A DNA stretch of 64,000 nt from Ornithinibacillus contaminans (GTDB lineage Bacteria > Bacillota > Bacilli > Bacillales > Amphibacillaceae), in contig NZ_LDPV02000050.1 of assembly GCF_001038425.2 (NCBI RefSeq), positions 186,001 to 250,000 of the forward strand. Direction: 5' to 3'. Within the stretch, counting starts at the first letter, position 1, and each line of letters begins with the position of its first letter. The translations under genes and the position numbers were made by a program. Below are positions 1 to 8,028 of this stretch, piece after piece. The notes under the pieces were generated by a model. The model was not told the DNA's origin. It worked only from the letters and a program-made list of their open reading frames with translations, and did no database searches.

Positions 1-1164
1 TGTTTTTTCTAGCTTTCTTTCTTTCTCCACATCCTGTTGGAGTTGGTTAATGTGGGATTGTACTGTGTCCGATAAGAAATTAATGTTATTGGATAACTCG
101 CCAATCTCGTCTTTTGATTTCACCGTAATTCTTTCGGTAAAGTCTAAATTAGCCATTCGTTTAGCGGTATCATTTATAGTCAGTAACGGCTTGGCAATTC
201 CCTTCGAATAGTAGAACGCCGCCAGAAAAATCAATATCACAGAAAATAGGATGATATAAATATAATATTCCTCTACCATCTGTACCGCCTCATTAACTGG
301 CTGTAAAGAGGCCATCGTAAAGTAGTAGATGGTATCTCCATTGCTATCCGTTTCCGGACTTACTAATAACTTATAGGTGATGCCGTCTTGTTCAAAGTCT
401 AGTAATTCGGTTTCGTTTATGCGCTTTTCATCCAATATAAGGTCAGCTTGGAATTGCTTTAATCGTTCGATAAATAATTGATTGGAAAGCGTTGCATAGT
501 AGTTCATCGTTTCATCAGGCAAATGGATATCCTTTATCCGGCCATAGATAATAGAATTAGCATCCCTACCAGCCTTGTCCCTTTTCACGAAAAGCTGCTC
601 GTTTTCCCAGAAAGAATAGGCATTTAACTGCTGTAATTCAAAAGGGACTGCTATTGGATCCTCCGCTTGCTTGGCATCCCAAAATATTCGGTAGGGATAC
701 AGGGCGGAATCCTTCTCAATACTATGAACCTCTACCGCCTGATAGTCAGCTAGGTAATTATCAATGTCAATTAAATCATCCGGATTGATTATATAATAAA
801 TAGGAATTTTGATACTTTTGTCTGTATAACGTGTTAGTTCTCCATGTGTATCGGAAATAAAAAACGCACCGTCCAGCTCAAGGTAATAATCATCCATCCC
901 TTTTGGATTTCCATTTTCATCTAAGACTGTAATCCAAGCATTATTCTCCCGGTAAAATTCTTGCTCTAATTGAACTGCTTCATCATCGTCATGATTTTGG
1001 TAATCCTCTTTAAATAGGTCTACAGCCTCGGTTAATTGATTAACCTTTTTTTCCGCATAAAACCGTTCAAAGAAAATTGTTTGCCCAATATAAATTGCCG
1101 CTAAAATAAACAGACATAATCCTGATGTCAACAGAAACAATTTTAATACGATACGTTTTCTCAT
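1..1164 (-). CDS. sensor histidine kinase, N-terminal 388 residues (cut by the window edge)
   Basis: The frame is open from an ATG at 1164 to base 1, so only the sensor half is present. It begins MRKRIVLKLF, followed by a first membrane helix (about residues 8-28), an extracellular sensor region of about 260 residues, a second helix (about 285-305) and a HAMP-like segment with the sequence KSKDEIGELSNNINFL near residue 360. The kinase core (H, N and G boxes) would lie outside the window. The start codon overlaps the stop of the upstream response regulator by one base (TAATG), so the two are translationally coupled and surely form one two-component system. The signal sensed is unknown. A large extracellular domain points to an envelope or extracellular cue. 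Confidence 0.85.
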   Translation of the reverse strand, partial: MRKRIVLKLFLLTSGLCLFILAAIYIGQTIFFERFYAEKKVNQLTEAVDLFKEDYQNHDDDEAVQLEQEFYRENNAWITVLDENGNPKGMDDYYLELDGAFFISDTHGELTRYTDKSIKIPIYYIINPDDLIDIDNYLADYQAVEVHSIEKDSALYPYRIFWDAKQAEDPIAVPFELQQLNAYSFWENEQLFVKRDKAGRDANSIIYGRIKDIHLPDETMNYYATLSNQLFIERLKQFQADLILDEKRINETELLDFEQDGITYKLLVSPETDSNGDTIYYFTMASLQPVNEAVQMVEEYYIYIILFSVILIFLAAFYYSKGIAKPLLTINDTAKRMANLDFTERITVKSKDEIGELSNNINFLSDTVQSHINQLQQDVEKERKLEKT

Positions 1165-1844
1165 TATTTCTCCTCAAACTTATAGCCAGCACGGACAATT
1201 GTTTTGATCAAGTCAGCGCAATTACCCAGTTTACTTCTTAAATTCCGCATATGGGTATTAATTGTCCGATCATCGCCTGTATATTCATATCCCCAAATTC
1301 GTGTTATTAATTGGTCCCTTGTGATGACTATATTTTTATTTTCCATTAAATAAATTAGGATTTCATATTCGGTGTGAGTTAATTCAACTGCTTCTCCATT
1401 CACTTTGACAGAACGTGAAAGAAGATTCACCTCTAGATCATTACTAATTAGCATGTCTTGATTTGCACCTGTTATCTGAGACTGTTGGGAGGAAAGCAAG
1501 CGATTGGCTCTAGCCAGTAATATTCTTGGACTATAAGGCTTTGTTACGTAATCATCAGCCCCTAATTCAAACCCTAATAATGTATCTTCCTCATCCGCTC
1601 TCGCCGTCAACATAATAATCGGAACAACCGATTTTTCACGTACTTTTTTACACACCGTCCAGCCATTTAGCTTGGGCATCATAATATCCAATACGATAAG
1701 ATCGATTGCATGCTTTTCAAATAACGCTAATGCCGTGATACCGTCCCCTGCTTCTAATACGTGATAGCCTTCTTCTTCAAAGTAATCTTTGCTAATTTCG
1801 CGTAAGACACTCTCATCTTCTACGATTAATATCGTCTGTTTCAT
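1164..1844 (-). CDS. OmpR/PhoB-family response regulator
   Basis: This is a 226-residue protein with a receiver domain (about 1-120) and a winged-helix DNA-binding domain (about 130-226). The acidic pair E9/D10, the phospho-acceptor D53 in LIVLDIMMPK and the conserved Lys in YVTKPYS are all present. The C-terminal part has the typical TxxEYEIL and DDRTINTHMRNLRSKLG motifs of OmpR-type effectors. It is co-transcribed with the sensor kinase downstream. It is divergent from the BcrC-like phosphatase at 2126, so that gene is a plausible target, but this is only inferred from position. An 11-bp direct repeat about 75 bases upstream may be its own binding site. Confidence 0.95.
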   Translation of the reverse strand: MKQTILIVEDESVLREISKDYFEEEGYHVLEAGDGITALALFEKHAIDLIVLDIMMPKLNGWTVCKKVREKSVVPIIMLTARADEEDTLLGFELGADDYVTKPYSPRILLARANRLLSSQQSQITGANQDMLISNDLEVNLLSRSVKVNGEAVELTHTEYEILIYLMENKNIVITRDQLITRIWGYEYTGDDRTINTHMRNLRSKLGNCADLIKTIVRAGYKFEEK

Positions 1845-1917
1845 ATTTTTCCCCTTATTTATCTACCTGTATTTAAAATAATTATTTGATTCCACGGTGT
1901 CATCATAACAGAAAAAG

Positions 1918-1939
1918 ATAAAGATTAGATAAAGATTAT
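1918..1939. promoter_or_regulatory. tandem 11-bp repeat, candidate response-regulator site
   Basis: Two adjacent copies of ATAAAGATTA(G/T) lie exactly 11 bases apart in the divergent region between the response regulator and the phosphatase gene. OmpR-family regulators usually bind direct repeats spaced by one helical turn, so this is a reasonable operator candidate. No binding data exist here. Confidence 0.35.
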
Positions 1940-2125
1940 CTTAATCGAAATACGTAACGGAAATAAGTGTTTCCTTTAGTATTGCCTAGATTGGTTAAAT
2001 TCACGAGGAGATTATATTGCATTAGATGCTTACAAACCTGTAAGTAAAATGTAAGGATAATCAATTTCTTCCACAGCTCTTCTTTTCTATAATTTTCTCC
2101 AGTACATATAAGGAGGAATTTTGAC

Positions 2126-2722
2126 ATGTATTTATCAGAAATGAATAGCACCCTATTTCGAATGATTAATGATTTAGGAAAAGAGTTCACTTCTTTAAAT
2201 CCAACTATGGTCTTTATCTCGAAATATATGGTTATTTTCTTGGCTTTAGCCGTTATCTTGTTCTGGTTTACTAGACGTAACAACAATCGAATCATGATTA
2301 TTTGTGGGGCAATTACATTCATTGTAGCAGAAATCCTAGGGAAGCTTGCTGGACGTATCCATTCGAATAATCAACCATTTGCCGAGCTCACCAATGTAAA
2401 TAAACTTATTGAGCATTCAATCGATAATTCCTTTCCAAGTGACCATACCATTCTATTCTTTTCCTTTTGTATGACGTTTTTTCTGTTTCGAAAAAGATGG
2501 AATTTTTTATGGATAGTGTTAGCAGCCATTGTTGGTATTTCACGGATTTGGGTAGGTGTACATTATCCTGCAGATGTTTTGGTAGGGGCTGGTATTGCTG
2601 TTGGATCTGCCTTACTCGTCTACCTTTTTATTCCTAATCTACAAATTATCGAAAAAGCCTTACGTGTTTACGAACGAGGGGAAAGATTGATTATTCCAGC
2701 GAGGTCACGATCAAACGACTAG
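2126..2722 (+). CDS. bcrC: PAP2-family undecaprenyl-diphosphatase, BcrC-like
   Basis: This 198-residue protein has about five membrane helices and the lipid-phosphatase signature. Motif C1 is KLAGRIHSNNQPF (about 73-85), C2 is SFPSDHT (about 102-108) and C3 is SRIWVGVHYPAD (about 139-150), including the nucleophile His147 and Asp150. The length and the PSDH form of C2 match BcrC/YwoA proteins, which dephosphorylate undecaprenyl diphosphate outside the membrane and lower bacitracin sensitivity. The start is set by AAGGAGG nine bases upstream. It is divergent from a two-component system that may control it. A broader PAP2 lipid phosphatase is the alternative. Confidence 0.85.
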   Translation: MYLSEMNSTLFRMINDLGKEFTSLNPTMVFISKYMVIFLALAVILFWFTRRNNNRIMIICGAITFIVAEILGKLAGRIHSNNQPFAELTNVNKLIEHSIDNSFPSDHTILFFSFCMTFFLFRKRWNFLWIVLAAIVGISRIWVGVHYPADVLVGAGIAVGSALLVYLFIPNLQIIEKALRVYERGERLIIPARSRSND

Positions 2723-2837
2723 AGAGAAAGGTATCCTAATTAAGCCATTGCACCAAGCCGCTTCCATTGAACCTTCTTTTTACTTATGTAAAAATAGGCA
2801 TGAAACATACAACGTCTACCATAGGAGTGTGAAGAAG

Positions 2838-3515
2838 TTGCGTGATAAAGAAACATTAAAACAAGAAATAATGGATGCTTTTCATTTCCGCCATGCGACA
2901 AAGGCATTTGACCCGGATAAGAAAATTCTCGAGGAAGACTTCCGATTTATTTTAGAGGCTGGTCGATTATCCCCGAGCTCATTTGGATTCGAACCATGGC
3001 GTTTTGTTGTTGTTCAAAACGCAGCGCTCCGGGAGAAAATCAAACAAACATCTTGGGGTGCCTTTAGCAAGCTTCCCGAGGCAAGTCATTTTGTCATTCT
3101 TTTAGCCAGAACCAAGCTTGACACGGTCTATCATGCAAAATATTTAAAGGACCATTTACGAGATGTTTTACAATTTCCTGACGAGGCACTAGATAAGTAT
3201 CTAACAAGAGTCGAGGAATTTCAGCGTGATGATTTCAAATTATTAGAGGGCGATCGCCCGTTATTTGACTGGGCTTGTAAGCAAACCTATGTTGCACTAG
3301 CCAACATGATGACTGTTGCCGCCCAAATTGGCATTGATTCTTGTCCAATCGAAGGATTTAATATGGATAAAATGAATCAGCTGTTGGAAGAAGAAGACTT
3401 ATTGGAAAATGGTCATTTCGGCATTTCCGTCATGGCAGCCTTTGGTTATCGGGTGAAGGAGCCTCGCCTGAAGACCCGCAGACCGTTTGATGATGTGGTG
3501 AAGTGGGTTGACTAG
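2838..3515 (+). CDS. nitroreductase-family NAD(P)H oxidoreductase
   Basis: The product is a flavin-dependent nitroreductase of about 225 residues. Family features are the FMN-binding N-terminal RHATKAFDP, the loop SPSSFGFEPWRFVVV and the C-terminal IGIDSCPIEGF and FGYRVKEPRLKTRRP. These resemble the NfsB/YfkO branch, which reduces nitro and quinone compounds in the cytoplasm. The frame is open upstream to 2748, but I prefer the TTG at 2838 because AGGAG lies about 11 bases before it and family homology starts just after. It stands alone between the phosphatase and a terminator. The physiological substrate cannot be told. Confidence 0.9.
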   Translation: MRDKETLKQEIMDAFHFRHATKAFDPDKKILEEDFRFILEAGRLSPSSFGFEPWRFVVVQNAALREKIKQTSWGAFSKLPEASHFVILLARTKLDTVYHAKYLKDHLRDVLQFPDEALDKYLTRVEEFQRDDFKLLEGDRPLFDWACKQTYVALANMMTVAAQIGIDSCPIEGFNMDKMNQLLEEEDLLENGHFGISVMAAFGYRVKEPRLKTRRPFDDVVKWVD

Positions 3516-3540
3516 ATACGATTTATAATAAAACGTTTAC

Positions 3541-3579
3541 AAAAACATTCCTTGAATGAACAATCAGGGGATGTTTTTC
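3541..3579 (+). terminator. rho-independent terminator after the nitroreductase
   Basis: AAAAACATTCC pairs with GGGGATGTTTTT with one mismatch across a 15-base loop, and T residues follow. It lies 25 bases after the nitroreductase stop. Confidence 0.6.
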
Positions 3580-3625
3580 GTTTATAATGGAGATGAATGA
3601 CTTGATAAAAGGAGTAGTTAACCGA

Positions 3626-4576
3626 ATGAAGAAATTCCTAAAAGGGAAGACGAGTAAGTTTATCGCACTTTTAGTTATCCTCTATCTTTTAAACTTAGTT
3701 TTCCCAAAAACCGACACATCACTTGATGAAACGTGGTTTCCAGCTGATAATGCAGGCCCGCTCGTGATTGCTCACCAAGCAGGGAACCAGGAGCGTCCAT
3801 CCTCTACAAATCTTGCATTCCAGCACGCCGTAGAAGTTGGTGTGGATATACTAGAATTTGATGTTGCCCTAACAAAGGATGATCAGCTGATTACCATTCA
3901 TGACCTGACACTAGACCGGAATACAAATGGGTCCGGGAAGGTTCGAGAGCATACCTATGAAGAAATACGCGCACTCGATGCAGGGTATGGATTAGAGGAT
4001 GAAAATGGACAGGTTATTCGCGATGTAGCTAGTAATCCTTATATTGAGGAAGGGGCTTATATCCCGAATCTGGAAGAGATTTTCACTAAATATGGCGATT
4101 ACAAAATGATCATCGAGCTAAAGGATTCCGGTGAAGTTGGGAAAAGGAGTGCGGAGGTCTTCTGGAAGTTAGTTCAGCAATATAACATGGAAACTAATGT
4201 TGTTGTCGCTTGCTTTGATGAGGAGACATTGAAAGAATTGCGCCGCGTGTCCGATGACCAAGTCATTACCTCGGCAAGCGAAGGGGAAATGTATCCATTT
4301 TACGCATTTCACCGATTAGGACTTCCCGTTCTAAATAATTTTGTGTCATTTGAAATGCTGCACATTCCGACTAGCTATGATGTGAAAGGCTTCCATATCA
4401 ATCTTATGACCGATGCCCTGCTGAATGATGCACATAAGCGCAATATGGCGGTTTACTATTGGACCATTAATGATGCAGAAACAATGCGAGAGCTTATTCA
4501 CATGGGGGTTGACGGCATTATGACCGACCGCCCTGAATTACTTCTAGAAGTGTTAGAGGAAGAAGGACTCAGGTAA
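3626..4576 (+). CDS. membrane-anchored glycerophosphodiester phosphodiesterase
   Basis: This protein of 316 residues is in the GlpQ/UgpQ family, which hydrolyses glycerophosphodiesters to glycerol-3-phosphate. One N-terminal hydrophobic helix (about 10-27 from the chosen start) should anchor it with the catalytic TIM barrel outside. Visible catalytic elements are LVIAHQAGN, the metal ligands in LEFDVAL and IHDLTLDRNTNG, the ELK strand and the C-terminal YWTINDAETMREL and GVDGIMTDRPE. The usual HRG is HQAG and the usual PENT is PSSTN, so the active-site entrance differs from the common type. I chose ATG 3626 because AAAGGAG precedes it; an in-frame ATG at 3587 is less likely. Confidence 0.9.
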   Translation: MKKFLKGKTSKFIALLVILYLLNLVFPKTDTSLDETWFPADNAGPLVIAHQAGNQERPSSTNLAFQHAVEVGVDILEFDVALTKDDQLITIHDLTLDRNTNGSGKVREHTYEEIRALDAGYGLEDENGQVIRDVASNPYIEEGAYIPNLEEIFTKYGDYKMIIELKDSGEVGKRSAEVFWKLVQQYNMETNVVVACFDEETLKELRRVSDDQVITSASEGEMYPFYAFHRLGLPVLNNFVSFEMLHIPTSYDVKGFHINLMTDALLNDAHKRNMAVYYWTINDAETMRELIHMGVDGIMTDRPELLLEVLEEEGLR

Positions 4577-4616
4577 TATGTTAGTAGAACGATAAAATAG
4601 AAGGAGGGAATTACGG

Positions 4617-4907
4617 TTGAAAGCGGAAAAAACATTACGGATTTGCGAAAAGGGACATCGCTATTATAAAAGTAGCGACTGCCCAACCTGCCCACAGTGC
4701 AATAAAGAAAACAAACCCGAGAGTGGCTTCTTATCGAAACTAAGTTCACCTGCTAGAAATGCTTTAGTTCACGAAGGAATTGATACACTACAAAAGTTAT
4801 CCAATTTCAGCGAAAAAGAAATTCTTAAACTGCACGGAGTTGGACCATCCTCCTTACCAAAATTGAGAGCTTCATTAGAAGAAGAGGGGTTAGCATTTAA
4901 GAGCTAA
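4617..4907 (+). CDS. zinc-ribbon plus RNA polymerase alpha-CTD-like helical protein
   Basis: This is a 96-residue protein with two parts. The N-terminal part (about 9-31) carries C and H residues in ICEKGH and CPTCPQC, a probable zinc ribbon. The C-terminal part (about 45-96) has the pattern L..EGIDTLQKLSNFSEKEILKLHGVGPSSLPKLRA split over two helices and a GVGP hairpin, as in the C-terminal domain of RNA polymerase alpha. The start is a TTG with AAGGAGG nine bases upstream. It follows the phosphodiesterase by about 40 bases. A role in DNA or RNAP binding is an inference from the fold only. Confidence 0.8.
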   Translation: MKAEKTLRICEKGHRYYKSSDCPTCPQCNKENKPESGFLSKLSSPARNALVHEGIDTLQKLSNFSEKEILKLHGVGPSSLPKLRASLEEEGLAFKS

Positions 4908-5033
4908 TGGTGGTCTAATTATCAGCATGAATTATCCCCATTCCCCCCTAACTTCATTTACCTATTAAATATTTCTAATATTATGTTATTATTAAACTAG
5001 ATAGGTAATCACTAAACTTAGGGGTGGATTTTA

Positions 5034-5375
5034 TTGGATATATTAGAAAATAATGAACACGTTACCGTAAACAATCCTGAGGAATTACTTATGGCCGTAA
5101 AGAACAAAAAACCTTACATTCTAATTAGTAGCGACTATAAAGATGAATTTTTGGAAAACACTGATCTGCCACTTTCCGAAATAGAAATAATGGGATTTGA
5201 ACTCGGAGCCCGTGGTAATGCACAACTTACTGGTGGACTTCTTTATCCAATCATCAATTTCTTCAGCAAGGGCAGTAAAGTACAGAAGCAAATTGACAGT
5301 AGGCTCCGTAAATACACATATAAAAAAACTAGTGAACATGACATTCTTTTGTATTTGAGGCATTTTGATTATTGA
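5034..5375 (+). CDS. hypothetical 113-residue protein with a glycine-rich hydrophobic segment
   Basis: I do not recognise this family. The start is a TTG preceded by TAGGGGTGG. The N-terminal half (PEELLMAVKNKKPYILIS) looks like a soluble alpha/beta segment. A hydrophobic stretch follows near 70-80 (QLTGGLLYPIINFF), and then a basic tail. It has its own upstream spacer and ends just before a strong bidirectional terminator, so it is probably monocistronic. Confidence 0.6.
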   Translation: MDILENNEHVTVNNPEELLMAVKNKKPYILISSDYKDEFLENTDLPLSEIEIMGFELGARGNAQLTGGLLYPIINFFSKGSKVQKQIDSRLRKYTYKKTSEHDILLYLRHFDY

Positions 5376-5396
5376 ATGTCATTCTTAAGTAACTTA

Positions 5397-5435
5397 AAAG
5401 GCAAGGAATCGATATTTTATCGGATCCTTGCCTTT
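5397..5435. terminator. bidirectional terminator between converging genes
   Basis: AAAGGCAAGGA pairs perfectly with TCCTTGCCTTT, with extra inner pairs, and lies between the stop codons of converging genes at 5375 and 5456. Confidence 0.8.
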
Positions 5436-5455
5436 AATAGTTTTCTTATAATTTC

Positions 5456-6052
5456 TTAAGCAGAGTTCTCTGGCATCCATTTATACCGCTTTTTCTCTTG
5501 CAGCAACCATTTTGTTGAGTCCTTCTCTTGCTGATTAACAAAGTCACTAAGCTTACCTTGGTGAATCAACTGAGACCCTTCATACCCCATAAAATCACTT
5601 GGTTTCACCAGGCTCTCTGGTTTATTGGTAACGGCTATTCCTCCACTCGTTAATACTGCCGCAACAAACTGCGAACAAAAATAAGCGTTCTTCGTGTCTA
5701 TTGTTCGGTTAAACAATACGCCAACTAAGCCCACAAGATTATATTTGTAATAACACTGATCACGCTCGATTTTCTGAACAAATTCCCGCATATTCTTGTA
5801 TTGCTGCATCGAAACCGGCACTTTGTAGATGGCACAATCCGCCCGACGAAACAATTTTCCAGCGGTATCTTCCTTCACGAACCCACCGATAAACGGATTA
5901 TTGGCTCGTTTCCGCCCAAAGCTGTAGGTAGAGCATAATTCTTTCGTGAATGAAATCGACGCGTGATTTAACGGTTGCCTGGTAAACAAGCGGATAAACC
6001 GTGTAAATAATGTTCCAGTATTGGTTAGTACAATATAAATATCCTTTTCCAT
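5456..6052 (-). CDS. permuted papain-like (NlpC/P60 superfamily, YiiX/YebB-type) protein
   Basis: This 198-residue protein has no signal peptide. The His comes first (LNHASISF, about residue 28) and the Cys later (YFCSQFVAAVL, about 126). This is the circularly permuted order seen in YiiX/YebB-type hydrolases or amidases that act on lipids or peptides. It is the last gene of a PadR-led operon: its ATG shares one base with the stop codon of the DUF4097 gene. The substrate is unknown, and the operon suggests an envelope role. Confidence 0.7.
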   Translation of the reverse strand: MEKDIYIVLTNTGTLFTRFIRLFTRQPLNHASISFTKELCSTYSFGRKRANNPFIGGFVKEDTAGKLFRRADCAIYKVPVSMQQYKNMREFVQKIERDQCYYKYNLVGLVGVLFNRTIDTKNAYFCSQFVAAVLTSGGIAVTNKPESLVKPSDFMGYEGSQLIHQGKLSDFVNQQEKDSTKWLLQEKKRYKWMPENSA

Positions 6053-6915
6053 TAATTCTCCACTGTAATACTTCCATTATCCGACGCTAGTTTAATGAGA
6101 TATTTTCCATCGCCAATGACAGCATTTCCATTATATGTTCCTAAAATATCTACTCTACCATTGTCGACCTCAACATCAAATTCCACATTCGTCGGTTCTT
6201 TTGCAGTTTCTACCGTAATGCGTCCATTATCGGTTTCTAAATTGATATTACGATCAAGATCTTCCGTAATAAGCGAGATACTTCCGTTATTCGTTTCGCC
6301 CTCTAAATCGCCTTCCACATGGTCTAAGATGATTTTTCCATTATCGGTTTCCATGAAGGTAGATTCGGCTAGGATGTTATTTAACTCAATCCGTCCATTA
6401 TCAGAATGTGCAGAAGCGGTTTTTGTCTGGATGTCTCGCATTTCGATTCGTCCATTACTAGTACGAAAATCAAGCGATTCGGCTAATAATTGTTCCGCAG
6501 AAATATAACCATTATCACTAGAGACGATTAACGATTTATATGCTTTTTCTGGCAGATACACCATTACGGATAATCCATCTAATAGTTCAAGAAAGTTGAA
6601 ATTGAACCACTTCAAATGCTTTTCTTTAACCGTAATAAACAGTGTAGAATCCTCAACGTTAGTATCAAACGTTAGGTTATCACTGGACCTAGATTCTCCA
6701 TCTAATACGACCGTAATATCAGAAGCAGCCGTTGGCAGTATCTGAACGCGAGCATTATCAGTATCCACTTGAACACTTGTAACTTGATTGTTGCTTATGA
6801 CTTTTTCCTCCGAAATTGGTTCGGCAGCATTTAAGCGAAACGTGAATGCACTACCGATAACACCAATGATAATAACTATAGTTGCTATGATTGTAAGTCT
6901 CTTTTTATTTTTCAT
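6052..6915 (-). CDS. DUF4097-type membrane-anchored beta-helix protein (LiaG-like)
   Basis: This 287-residue protein has one N-terminal membrane helix (about 7-29) and an extracytoplasmic body of short repeats around S/T-DNGxI, for example SSDNGYIS, TSNGRIEM, HSDNGRIEL, ETDNGKIIL, TNNGSISL and ASDNGSITV. Such ladder repeats form the beta-solenoid of DUF4097/LiaG-like proteins, which are found with envelope-stress and PadR genes. Its start overlaps the upstream HAAS gene by 11 bases and its stop overlaps the next start by one base. Biochemical function is unknown. Confidence 0.85.
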   Translation of the reverse strand: MKNKKRLTIIATIVIIIGVIGSAFTFRLNAAEPISEEKVISNNQVTSVQVDTDNARVQILPTAASDITVVLDGESRSSDNLTFDTNVEDSTLFITVKEKHLKWFNFNFLELLDGLSVMVYLPEKAYKSLIVSSDNGYISAEQLLAESLDFRTSNGRIEMRDIQTKTASAHSDNGRIELNNILAESTFMETDNGKIILDHVEGDLEGETNNGSISLITEDLDRNINLETDNGRITVETAKEPTNVEFDVEVDNGRVDILGTYNGNAVIGDGKYLIKLASDNGSITVEN

Positions 6916-7468
6916 GCTTTAAACCACCTTTCACTAATGAAACATTATATGCCAAATATTTGACGAATCCTTTTGAAGCTAATTTTGAAACATACAGCAT
7001 TCCCACGAGAATGAAATATCCAATTCCGCATAGAACAAGCGAGAAGAATAAATCAAAAAATGCGAATCCGTTTGGATAGACGACCATTTCAAGCAAAACA
7101 AGGAGCGGTGATACTAAAAACGATACCCCTACTGTCCAGCCCGAAAAAATGATGGCCGCAATCGCAATGGCTGGTCCAAGTACAATGACAAGATTAAAAA
7201 ATCCTAAGCCAATGACTGCCCATAGTGCACGAAATATATTACCTGTGGTGGCATTAGTCGTTACTTTTTCCAGATGATAATTTGCTTGCAGCTCTTTAGC
7301 GATCTGGCTTGGCGATCCTAACGCGCTAGCAATTTCCTCTTCTGTCTTTCCTTCTTCTAACCCAAAGGCAAAGTGTTCCTCGTAATCTTGTAAAATATCG
7401 GTACGCTCTTCCTCTGGGATTCTTTTTAATGCGTTTTTTAATTGCTGCATGAAGCTTTCTTTAGTCAT
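6905..7468 (-). CDS. HAAS-domain (DUF1700) integral membrane protein
   Basis: This is a 187-residue protein. The first 60 residues are a soluble helical HAAS region (FMQQLKNALKRIPEEERTDILQDYEEHF and GSPSQIAKEL), followed by three hydrophobic stretches. HAAS proteins typically sit directly after PadR genes and are thought to act as partner or signalling membrane proteins. ATG 7468 lies inside the end of the PadR gene (overlap 8 bases) behind AAGGTG, so translation is coupled. A GTG at 7475-7477 is in frame but less likely. Confidence 0.85.
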   Translation of the reverse strand: MTKESFMQQLKNALKRIPEEERTDILQDYEEHFAFGLEEGKTEEEIASALGSPSQIAKELQANYHLEKVTTNATTGNIFRALWAVIGLGFFNLVIVLGPAIAIAAIIFSGWTVGVSFLVSPLLVLLEMVVYPNGFAFFDLFFSLVLCGIGYFILVGMLYVSKLASKGFVKYLAYNVSLVKGGLKHEK

Positions 7469-7784
7469 TAACAACACCTTCTTTTATTAATTGATTCACA
7501 CCGTTTGTAAACTCCCGCCATTCCTCTAGGAGCAAATATAAATATTCTCTTCCTTTTTCCGTAAGTGTGTAATACTTACGAGAAGGACCTTCTGTTGATT
7601 CCTTTAAATATGTTGTAAAATATTCTTCTTTTGTTAAACGTCGAAGTAATGGATAGACAGAGCCCTCTGATATTTCAATCTGATTGGATATTTTTTGTAC
7701 GAGTTCATAGCCATAGCGGTCTTGTTTATCGAGTAAAACAAGGACACAAAGTTCTAAAACACCTTTTTTAAATTGCACGTTCAC
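7461..7784 (-). CDS. PadR-family transcriptional regulator
   Basis: This 107-residue protein is one winged-helix domain: FKKGVLELCVLVLLDKQDRYGYELVQKI, then SEGSVYPLLRRLTKEE and GPSRKYYTLTEKGREYL. These are the classic PadR PF03551 elements. It heads the four-gene operon 7784 to 5456 and probably represses it; candidate half-sites flank a good promoter upstream. GTG start with GGGTGA six bases before it. Confidence 0.95.
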   Translation of the reverse strand: MNVQFKKGVLELCVLVLLDKQDRYGYELVQKISNQIEISEGSVYPLLRRLTKEEYFTTYLKESTEGPSRKYYTLTEKGREYLYLLLEEWREFTNGVNQLIKEGVVND

Positions 7785-7828
7785 GTTTTTTCACCCTATT
7801 CTTTTGTTAAGTTAACTACTGTTTATTG

Positions 7829-7902
7829 TATAGTACCATTTTATACGCGTAACCGGTTGAATATACTATAGCATTTAGTATTATTTATTGCAAGGTACTA
7901 TA
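7829..7902 (-). promoter_or_regulatory. promoter of the first PadR operon with flanking inverted half-sites
   Basis: Read on the minus strand there is a -35 TTGCAA (7888-7893) and a -10 TATAGT (7865-7870) 17 bases apart. The 9-base arms TATAGTACC (7829-7837) and GGTACTATA (7894-7902) are perfect inverted copies bracketing it, so they are candidate PadR operator halves. The wide spacing would need looping or two dimers. Confidence 0.5.
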
Positions 7903-8028
7903 TAAAACTTTTTTCTCAAGACTGCTACTAAGGGGTTCAAACAAGTTAAAGTGCTTTATTTCTCTCTAAGTCTGTTCCATTTATTAACGTCCGTTCTGAT
8001 TACGAACGAGTTAAAGAGCCGTGTTATT

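Noticed and set aside
1936-2322. 128-codon minus-strand frame opposite the start of the BcrC-like gene
   Set aside because: It overlaps the PAP2 gene with its clear motifs on the other strand, has low-complexity composition and no ribosome site.
2985-3000. GGATTCGAACC, like a tRNA T-loop
   Set aside because: It lies inside the nitroreductase coding sequence and there is no acceptor stem or anticodon arm around it. The similar GATTCGAACCCC near 43850 is at the alkA start for the same reason.
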